DNA from: Halieaceae bacterium
GTDB lineage: Bacteria > Pseudomonadota > Gammaproteobacteria > Pseudomonadales > Halieaceae
Length of the DNA: 5,035 bases
Assembly: GCA_003520285.1 (NCBI GenBank)
Contig: DOVB01000045.1
Coordinates: forward strand, 1-5,035
Direction of reading: 5' to 3'
Below the pieces are notes generated by a model. It worked only from the letters and a program-made list of their open reading frames with translations. It did not search any database and was not told the DNA's origin. Both the position numbers and the translations under genes were made by a program. Positions 1-5,035 of this stretch are shown here, in pieces; the stretch's first letter is position 1; each line of letters begins with the position of its first letter.

Positions 1-1016
1 ACTTCATCGCCAGCCTTAAGAGGTGCCATTAAAGGTTGATTCAACAGAATCTGCTGCTCTACATTTCGACGCTCACCGCGAGGCAGGGTCAAGATCACTG
101 GTTCGACAACGCCAACATCGACATAATCTTGCTGACCCATCCAAATTTCAGGCTTTAATAAGTCTCTTCCAGCGGCGAGTAATTCAGCCGTCTCGAAAAA
201 ACGAAACCCATAATTTAGCAAGGCACTGGTTTCTTGAGCCCGTGACCTGGCACTATCGGCACCAAGCACCACCGAGATAAGTCGCATTTCACCGCGCTTC
301 GCAGAGGATACCAAACTGTACCCTGACTCGCTGGTGTAGCCCGTCTTTAAACCATCGACCGAGGGATCCTCGCCAAGCAAAGAATTACGATTGAACTGAC
401 GAATGTTATTGAAGGTAAACTCGCGCTCGGCGTAAATCTCATAGTGTGTCGGGAAGTCCGTAATAATTGCACGTGCAAGCGTCGCTAAATCGCGGGCAGT
501 AGATGCATGATTAGGAGAGGGCAAGCCGTGTGAATTCTCGAAATACGAGGCACTCATGCCAAGGCGATTGGCATGGGTATTCATCATGCCAACAAACGCA
601 CTCTCGCTACCCGCCAAATGCTCGGCAATTGCGACTGTGGCATCATTACCTGAAGATATTACAACCCCTCGCTCAATATCCCTGACTTTGACTTCCATAC
701 CCGGCTCTAACCACATCAGCGACGAGCCTGTAAACAGCGGGTTCTGCGCCCATGCATTCTCACTGACGCGCACCAAATCTTCGGGTGACACACGACCTTT
801 TTCGATTTCGTACGCAAGTACATAGCTGGTCATAAGTTTGGTCAGACTGGCCGGTGGCAACACCTCATCGGCGGCGCGCTCGGCAATAACAAACCCCGTC
901 GTCGCATCCACAACAAAATAGGCCTTGAGGTTGGATTCCGGTGGGGCTGGTATGATGGCCGCATTCAAGAGTCCGCTCACGCTCATAAGCACACAGGCAA
1001 AATACAGTTGCCGCAT
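1..1016 (-). CDS. dacA: D-alanyl-D-alanine carboxypeptidase, PBP5 type (3' end missing)
   Basis: Low-molecular-weight PBP that removes the terminal D-Ala from pentapeptides on the periplasmic side of the inner membrane. The frame runs from ATG 1016 to the window edge, giving 338 complete codons of an expected 380-400. A signal peptide covers residues 1-19, with likely cleavage after LNA. The catalytic motifs are PPASLTKLMTSY with S57 and K60 (codons 846-848 and 837-839), SGN at 122-124 (645-653), and KTG at 224-226 (339-347). Their spacing matches E. coli PBP5 within two residues. Other typical blocks are ENAWAQNP, GSSLMWLEPGM, HGLPSP and EFTFNNIRQFNRN. The C-terminal beta domain begins after about residue 280 and reaches APLKAGDE; the amphipathic membrane anchor is outside the window. 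The start has a GAAGGA site 9 nt upstream. In E. coli KTG is followed by HT; here it is YT, a common variant. Confidence 0.96.
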   Translation of the reverse strand, partial: MRQLYFACVLMSVSGLLNAAIIPAPPESNLKAYFVVDATTGFVIAERAADEVLPPASLTKLMTSYVLAYEIEKGRVSPEDLVRVSENAWAQNPLFTGSSLMWLEPGMEVKVRDIERGVVISSGNDATVAIAEHLAGSESAFVGMMNTHANRLGMSASYFENSHGLPSPNHASTARDLATLARAIITDFPTHYEIYAEREFTFNNIRQFNRNSLLGEDPSVDGLKTGYTSESGYSLVSSAKRGEMRLISVVLGADSARSRAQETSALLNYGFRFFETAELLAAGRDLLKPEIWMGQQDYVDVGVVEPVILTLPRGERRNVEQQILLNQPLMAPLKAGDE

Positions 1017-1088
1017 AAGATGGATTCCTTCTAAGCAGAGACCTGCGCATGGTAACGGATCGGAGCGCATGATCAAAGCACTACCCTA
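1017..1088 (-). other. rlpA-dacA intergenic spacer, 72 nt
   Basis: This is the only true gap in the operon segment. It holds the dacA ribosome-binding site near its downstream end. I see no GC-rich hairpin followed by a T run, so no intrinsic terminator. The best sigma70-like -35 (TTGATC, minus strand near 1078) lacks a matching -10. Two copies of CATGCGC on the minus strand (plus positions 1045-1051 and 1065-1071) lie 20 nt apart, of unknown meaning. Read-through from rlpA into dacA is the simplest reading. Confidence 0.6.
1026..1031 (-). promoter_or_regulatory. Ribosome-binding site of dacA (GAAGGA)
   Basis: The minus strand reads GAAGGA, 9 nt before the ATG at 1016. This independent, well-placed site contrasts with the overlapping junctions upstream and fixes the dacA start, which also gives a complete signal peptide. 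Confidence 0.65.
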
Positions 1089-1916
1089 CTATCGGATTCG
1101 ACTGACACTCGACACTCCCGCTTCAGCCAGCGTAAGCTCGAGTGCTGCCAGCTCTTCACCAGAGTCTATTGGGCCGATACGGACACGATAAACGGGACCA
1201 TTACTCAGACTCGCCGCACTGATAAACACAGGGCGCTGTGTAAGACGCTGAACTTTTTCTGCACTCGCCTCAGCGCCCTGCCTCTGGGAAAAAGCCCCCA
1301 CTTGAAGAAAGCGATACACCCCCTCAGGACGATCGCGAAAATCGTCTACGCCATCAATCGCTACAGCCTCGATTCTAACTTGCGCAGTACCTAAGTCGGC
1401 AAAACCGAGTTTGACCGCCGCGCCATAGGATAAATCGATAATCCGGTCACTGTGAAAGGGGCCGCGATCATTCACACGAACGATCATGGAACGCTGATTT
1501 TGCAAGTTGGTTACCCGCACAAAAGTCGGAATGGGAAGGGTACGGTGGGCTGCTGTTGGCTGATACATATCAAATGTCTCACCATTAGAGGTGAGATGTC
1601 CGTGAAACTTCACCCCATACCACGAGGCAAGTCCTACTTCTTGGTAGGTATGCGCGGTATCAAGCACAGTGAACGTTTGTCCATTGACGGTATAAGGGCT
1701 CTTATTACCGGCAGCTCGGATTGGCTCAGCTCGAACCACGGCTTCAGGGACCTGATCGGCTCGTATCGTTACGGACGGAGCTCGATCCTGCTGAATCGTG
1801 TAGCGATCAGTTGCGCACGAGGCGAGTAATAGTAAGATTAGAACCAGACCACTGCGCCCGAGCCAAGCGCGCTCGACTGCCCGAACCGAAGGACACAGCA
1901 GTCTGAATGGGATCAC
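1089..1916 (-). CDS. rlpA: RlpA, septal-ring lytic transglycosylase lipoprotein (DPBB + SPOR)
   Basis: Outer-membrane lipoprotein; in Pseudomonas aeruginosa RlpA cleaves glycan strands lacking stem peptides and helps daughter-cell separation. The 275-residue protein has a long signal peptide ending in the lipobox LASC, with acylated Cys at 34; Ala at +2 fits outer-membrane sorting. A linker leads to the double-psi beta-barrel at about 92-187, starting GLASWYGVKFHG and including AAHRTLP and VRVNDRGPF. H124 and D150 (codon 1467-1469) are 26 residues apart and match the functionally important His and Asp of the Pseudomonas enzyme. The C-terminal SPOR domain, about 201-275, has FLQVGAFS and VYRVRIGPI and should bind denuded septal glycan. 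The start is GTG at 1914-1916, overlapping the mltB stop as GTGA. No other ATG, GTG or TTG lies before the lipobox. Its Shine-Dalgarno is weak (CAGG at 4 nt, AGGA at 11 nt), so coupling to mltB is likely. The stop is TAG at 1089-1091. Confidence 0.95.
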   Translation of the reverse strand: MIPFRLLCPSVRAVERAWLGRSGLVLILLLLASCATDRYTIQQDRAPSVTIRADQVPEAVVRAEPIRAAGNKSPYTVNGQTFTVLDTAHTYQEVGLASWYGVKFHGHLTSNGETFDMYQPTAAHRTLPIPTFVRVTNLQNQRSMIVRVNDRGPFHSDRIIDLSYGAAVKLGFADLGTAQVRIEAVAIDGVDDFRDRPEGVYRFLQVGAFSQRQGAEASAEKVQRLTQRPVFISAASLSNGPVYRVRIGPIDSGEELAALELTLAEAGVSSVSRIR

Positions 1917-2890
1917 TGTGCCTGTAATCCTGCCGCCAGGGCGTCAGCCAATTCAGTTACAGCCATCGCATACATCGAACTGTGGTTATAGCGAGTGATG
2001 GTGTAGAAGTTATTAAACACCAACCACTGCTGCGGGCCGTTCATGGTTTCAAGCTGCAGTGGCTTGATGCTTGCGTTACTCGGCAAGCCAACTGGGATGA
2101 CACCTGTTGGCAGCGGTAACTCAGCTACCGTGTAGGGCAGTTTAAGTCCATCAGACAACCAATCAGCGCTCATAAACTGATCGGGGGCTAGCGTCTGAGC
2201 AATGGGCTGCCCTTCTTTCCAGCCGTGACGCTTAAGATAATTAGCCACGCTACCAATGGCATCGACCGGATTACCCCAAATATCAATGAACTCATCACCA
2301 TCAAAATCGATCGCATAGGCGCGGTAGCTGCTCGGCATAAACTGGCCATAACCCATAGCACCAGCATAGGATCCAACGGGCTGCAATGGATCAATGTTCT
2401 GTTCTCGCGCAAGCGTGAGATAGGCAACGAGTTCTTTCCTGAAAAAAGGCGCCCGCTTGGGGTAATCAAAAGCGAGGGTCGAAAGCGCGTCAATCACCCG
2501 ATAGGATCCGGCAATACGACCGTAGTAGGTTTCAACACCGATAATTGCGGCGATGATCTCGCTCGGAACACCAAGTTCGCGCTCTGCTCGCTCTAGAGCG
2601 GGCCCCTGCGCTTTCATAAACTCGACACCCTCTCTAATTCTTTGCTCGGTCACGAAAATCTTTCGGTAGTCGTACCATTGCAATACTTTTTCGGCAGGTC
2701 GAGAAATCGCGTCGATAATGGCTTGTTTCTTCTCGGCTTGGGCAAAAATCTCGTTGATGCTCTGCTCGCTATACTGAGCCTCTAGTAACGCAGGCTTCAG
2801 CGCTGCCAACTCTGGGTGGTCGGAGTAATCACCAAAACTCCAGCTCGATCCAACCACCAGCGCGAAACCGACACTGAATAGACTACGCAT
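1913..2890 (-). CDS. mltB: Lytic murein transglycosylase of the MltB family (GH103-like)
   Basis: Periplasmic enzyme that cleaves the MurNAc-GlcNAc bond of glycan strands and forms a 1,6-anhydroMurNAc end. The 325-residue protein begins with a Sec-type signal peptide (hydrophobic residues 4-14, possible cleavage near SFG/DYS at 20-21). The catalytic Glu is E120 in GVETYYG (codon 2531-2533). GAMGYGQFMPSSY follows at 178-190, then an EF-hand-like calcium loop DFDGDEFID at 195-203, with DAIGSVANYLKRHGW after it. The C-terminal YNHSSMYAMAVTELA is also typical of the family. There is no lipobox cysteine, unlike E. coli MltB, and an in-frame TGA just upstream of the ATG rules out a longer N-terminus, so I infer a soluble periplasmic form. 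The gene sits 13 nt after rodA and overlaps rlpA by 4 nt. The family assignment is firm; the symbol is used loosely, since SltB-type paralogues also exist. Confidence 0.93.
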   Translation of the reverse strand: MRSLFSVGFALVVGSSWSFGDYSDHPELAALKPALLEAQYSEQSINEIFAQAEKKQAIIDAISRPAEKVLQWYDYRKIFVTEQRIREGVEFMKAQGPALERAERELGVPSEIIAAIIGVETYYGRIAGSYRVIDALSTLAFDYPKRAPFFRKELVAYLTLAREQNIDPLQPVGSYAGAMGYGQFMPSSYRAYAIDFDGDEFIDIWGNPVDAIGSVANYLKRHGWKEGQPIAQTLAPDQFMSADWLSDGLKLPYTVAELPLPTGVIPVGLPSNASIKPLQLETMNGPQQWLVFNNFYTITRYNHSSMYAMAVTELADALAAGLQAQ

Positions 2891-2897
2891 AAATCAT

Positions 2898-2903
2898 TCC
2901 TCT
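2898..2903 (-). promoter_or_regulatory. Ribosome-binding site of mltB (AGAGGA)
   Basis: The minus strand reads AGAGGA within a purine run GAGAGGAA, 7 nt before the ATG at 2890. It overlaps the rodA stop codon, the minus strand reading TAGAGAGGA, so ribosomes ending rodA finish on top of the mltB initiation site. This supports coupled translation. Confidence 0.7.
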
Positions 2904-4040
2904 CTAATTCAAGGGGCGCTTATCTTGACTAATCGCCATCAAAATACCAAAGCCCGCAAGCAGCGTGACAATTGACGTACCACCGCGACTCACGAGCGGC
3001 AAAGGCACACCAACGACGGGTAAAATCCCGGCAACCATCCCCATATTCACTACAATATAAACAAAAAAGGTCATGGTAATGCTGGCACCAACCAGACGCC
3101 CGTACATCGACGATGCGTTATAAGAAATCCACAGGCATCTCAGACAGATCAGGAGATAGACCAGCATCAACACCAGAATACCACGAAAACCCTGCTCTTC
3201 GGCCAGCACTGCGATGATGAAATCGGTATGACTCTCGGGCAAAAAATCTAATAGAGCCTGTGTGCCTTCAAGATACCCCTTACCCGACCAACCACCCGAA
3301 CCGATGGCGGTCTTGCTCTGAATAATATTCCAACCCGCACCCAAACGGTCGCTCTCTGGATTGAATAGGGTAAGCACCCTTTGCTTCTGATAGTCCCGCA
3401 AAAAATAGGCCCAGAGTGGCCATAAAGCAGATACCAGCAAGATCAGTGCGAAGCCCACGTAGCGCCAAGACAAGCCACTCAGAAAAAGCACCAACAAACC
3501 CGCCGTTGCCACCAAAATGGCAGTACCCAAATCAGGCTGCATAAAAATCAGAAAGGCAGGCGTGGCTACTAATATCAGAGTCGCAGCGACGTACTTAGGA
3601 TTTGGCGGCAGAGTCCGCTTCGCCAAGTACCAAGCAACCGTGAGCGGTACTGCGAGCTTCATGATCTCGGAGGGCTGAAACCGAAAAGCGCCGAGTGAAA
3701 TCCATCTTTGAGCGCCCTTGGCGCCTGTTCCCATCAACAGAACCAAAAATAGCGCTAGAATACCAACCAGGTAAAACCGAGGCGCCCAGCGCGAATAAAT
3801 GTATATCGGTATCTGAGCTGCAACCACCATAACGACAAAACCTAAGCCTAAATAAACAGATTGCCGCAGCAGGACACCCGGATCGCCGTCAACCGCACTG
3901 GTGAGTGTCACAAAGCCAATACTGCAAAGTGTAAGCAAAAGAAGCAGCAGCGAGGGGTCGAGTTTTACAATAGCCCAGACACTGCGGGTATGCGCAAAGG
4001 ACTGCCCATCATTGGGCATGCGTCGCAAATACTCAGCCAC
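2904..4040 (-). CDS. rodA: RodA, SEDS-family peptidoglycan glycosyltransferase
   Basis: Polytopic inner-membrane glycan polymerase (also called mrdB) that extends strands from lipid II as the partner of PBP2. The protein is 378 residues with about ten hydrophobic segments, normal for RodA. Diagnostic blocks are KGAQRWISLG and FRFQPSEIMKLAVP in the first half, QPDLGTAILV and FLSGLSWR in the middle, then NPESDRLGAGWNIIQSK and PESHTDFIIAVLAEEQG, and finally GILPVVGVPLPLVS near the C-terminus. The Asp in HTDF (about residue 273, codon 3222-3224) matches the essential SEDS aspartate. I chose the GTG at 4038-4040 because a perfect AGGAGG (4050-4055) lies 9 nt upstream. The in-frame TTG at 4047-4049 touches that Shine-Dalgarno and could not use it, and the ATG at 4017-4019 is too distant. 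With this start the gene overlaps mrdA by 8 nt, suggesting translational coupling. The usual SYGG loop reads SRGG here. The stop is TAG at 2904-2906. Confidence 0.95.
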   Translation of the reverse strand: MAEYLRRMPNDGQSFAHTRSVWAIVKLDPSLLLLLLTLCSIGFVTLTSAVDGDPGVLLRQSVYLGLGFVVMVVAAQIPIYIYSRWAPRFYLVGILALFLVLLMGTGAKGAQRWISLGAFRFQPSEIMKLAVPLTVAWYLAKRTLPPNPKYVAATLILVATPAFLIFMQPDLGTAILVATAGLLVLFLSGLSWRYVGFALILLVSALWPLWAYFLRDYQKQRVLTLFNPESDRLGAGWNIIQSKTAIGSGGWSGKGYLEGTQALLDFLPESHTDFIIAVLAEEQGFRGILVLMLVYLLICLRCLWISYNASSMYGRLVGASITMTFFVYIVVNMGMVAGILPVVGVPLPLVSRGGTSIVTLLAGFGILMAISQDKRPLN

Positions 4041-5035
4041 GCTCTGCAACCTCCTGAGTCGACGGAACTCGATTAGCGGGATCAGAGAACCAAGTATCTA
4101 AGACACTGCGCGCAACCGGCACGGCTGAACTACTCCCGCCACCGTTCTCAACAATCACTGCGATTGCAATTGAGGGCGACTCTACCGGCGCGAAAGCAAC
4201 GAACAAACCGTGATTCCGATGGCGTTCAGCGATCGTTGTCTCGTCGTACTCCTCGTCTTGACCAATACCGATAACCTGCGCTGTCCCAGTTTTACTTGCC
4301 ACCCGATAAGTGAGCCCTCTACTCATCGCTCGCGCTGTACCTGAATCCTCATGTACCACCGCTTCCATGCCGGCGATCACCGCTGCCCAGTGCTCGGGGG
4401 CGATGGCGGGAAAGTCTATTGGTGAGGACACCTTCGCCTCGCCGTCGATGTCCGCTACCAATGCTGGCAAATAAGCCTGACCACGCCCAGCGATAACAGC
4501 GGTCATAAATGCCAGTTGCAGTGGCGTGGCCAGCATATAACCCTGACCGATTCCAACACTCAGAGTCTCACCAGGAAACCAAGGCGCGCCTCTATTTGCT
4601 CGCTTCCACTGCGTCGACGGTAACACGCCTGACCGCTCCCCAGTGGTATCTAACGAGGTTTTCTTACCCAAGTAAAAGTGACTCAGAAAATCATGCATTC
4701 GATCCACCGTCATCACCCGCGCAAGGTCATAAAAATAGACGTCGCACGACTCGGCTATCGCCATGTGCAACTGGACAGTTTCTGCATGCCCCGTTCCGCG
4801 CAAGCGCAAAACCCAATCTCGATAACGGCGGTCACCACCGGGCAACTGGTACCAACCAGGGTCTGGGATGGCCGTTTCTGGCGTGATCAAACCCATTTGA
4901 AGCCCCCCCAGCGCGATCGCGGGCTTCACTGTTGAGCCAGGCGGATACTGCCCTTGAAGCGCTCGATTGAAGAGTGGCATATCTGGGGAATCGCGCCACT
5001 GAGCATACTGCTGCACACTGATGCCATTGATAAAC
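4033..5035 (-). CDS. mrdA: Penicillin-binding protein 2, elongasome DD-transpeptidase (5' part missing)
   Basis: Class B PBP that crosslinks new peptidoglycan during side-wall elongation, working with RodA; it is anchored in the inner membrane with its catalytic domain in the periplasm. The frame stays open through position 5035, so the N-terminal anchor, the dimerisation domain and the start of the transpeptidase domain lie outside. About 333 residues remain of a family usually over 600. The transpeptidase motifs are visible: YPPGSTVK with the nucleophile Ser codon at 4933-4935 and the Lys codon at 4924-4926; SCD, the PBP2 form of SxN, at 4741-4749; and SKTGTAQV with the KTG codons at 4285-4293. 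The blocks DPGWYQLPG, VGIGQGYMLATP and FVAFAP are typical of PBP2 and separate it from the FtsI division enzyme. The in-frame GTG at 5014-5016 is internal, because the homologous sequence continues upstream of it. The stop is TGA at 4033-4035. The last codons carry the rodA ribosome-binding site. Confidence 0.97.
   Translation of the reverse strand, partial: FINGISVQQYAQWRDSPDMPLFNRALQGQYPPGSTVKPAIALGGLQMGLITPETAIPDPGWYQLPGGDRRYRDWVLRLRGTGHAETVQLHMAIAESCDVYFYDLARVMTVDRMHDFLSHFYLGKKTSLDTTGERSGVLPSTQWKRANRGAPWFPGETLSVGIGQGYMLATPLQLAFMTAVIAGRGQAYLPALVADIDGEAKVSSPIDFPAIAPEHWAAVIAGMEAVVHEDSGTARAMSRGLTYRVASKTGTAQVIGIGQDEEYDETTIAERHRNHGLFVAFAPVESPSIAIAVIVENGGGSSSAVPVARSVLDTWFSDPANRVPSTQEVAERG
4050..4055 (-). 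promoter_or_regulatory. Ribosome-binding site of rodA (AGGAGG)
   Basis: The minus strand reads AGGAGG, a full Shine-Dalgarno consensus, inside the last codons of mrdA. Nine nucleotides separate it from the GTG at 4040, an ideal distance. It abuts the alternative TTG at 4049 with no spacer, so it decides the rodA start in favour of GTG. Confidence 0.8.

Noticed and set aside
339..347. KTG followed by Tyr rather than His in the PBP5-type protein
   Set aside because: KTGYT is common among DD-carboxypeptidases of this family, so it is not an oddity.
865..1050. Minus-strand 61-codon frame starting at an ATG in the rlpA-dacA spacer
   Set aside because: It overlaps the dacA signal peptide region out of frame, lacks a Shine-Dalgarno, and has a low-complexity Arg/Cys-rich translation.
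1050..1083. A sigma70 promoter for dacA, with TTGATC as -35
   Set aside because: At 17 nt spacing the -10 hexamer would be ACCATG, which barely matches TATAAT.
1452..1829. Plus-strand open frame of 125 codons
   Set aside because: It lies wholly antisense to rlpA, whose DPBB domain and lipobox are clear; the translation has no recognisable domain.
2188..2493. Minus-strand frame of 101 codons inside mltB
   Set aside because: It is a different frame within a well-supported gene, without a ribosome-binding site of its own that I can see.
2225..2596. Plus-strand open frame of 123 codons
   Set aside because: It is antisense to the catalytic core of mltB and has no independent support.
4509..4886. 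Plus-strand open frame of 125 codons
   Set aside because: It is antisense to the PBP2 transpeptidase domain, and the translation resembles no known family.
5014..5016. GTG as a start for a short PBP2
   Set aside because: The frame and PBP2-like sequence (FINGIS) continue upstream to the window edge, so this codon is an internal valine.

Overview
The window is a slice of a chromosomal cell-wall operon from a Gram-negative bacterium, very probably a gammaproteobacterium. This rests on gene order and on close protein similarity to Escherichia coli PBP2, RodA, MltB, RlpA and PBP5, compared from memory. Base composition looks roughly balanced and even along the window. There is no mobile element, RNA gene, CRISPR array or sign of recent transfer. 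Species cannot be named from this sequence alone.

Every gene lies on the minus strand, so transcription runs from high to low coordinates. The order is mrdA (PBP2, 5' part missing, 5035-4033), rodA (4040-2904), mltB (2890-1913), rlpA (1916-1089) and dacA (PBP5-type, 3' end missing, 1016-1). Junctions are tight: mrdA/rodA overlap by 8 nt if the best-supported GTG start is used, rodA/mltB are 13 nt apart with the mltB Shine-Dalgarno reaching into the rodA stop codon, and mltB/rlpA overlap by 4 nt (GTGA). Only rlpA/dacA has a real spacer, 72 nt. No gene-free stretch exceeds 300 bases, and I see no convincing promoter or intrinsic terminator inside the window.

The genes form one working set. RodA polymerises glycan strands from lipid II and PBP2 crosslinks them, giving the core synthase of the elongasome. 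MltB and RlpA are lytic transglycosylases that cleave glycan strands, with RlpA carrying a SPOR domain that targets stem-peptide-free glycan. The PBP5-type DD-carboxypeptidase trims pentapeptides and limits crosslinking. The mrdA-rodA-(mltB)-rlpA-dacA arrangement is a known conserved cluster, so I do not find an undescribed system here. Points worth a second look are modest: start-codon choices, a local insertion in PBP2 near a reported metal-site region, a non-lipoprotein MltB, and a Tyr-to-Arg change in a conserved RodA loop.
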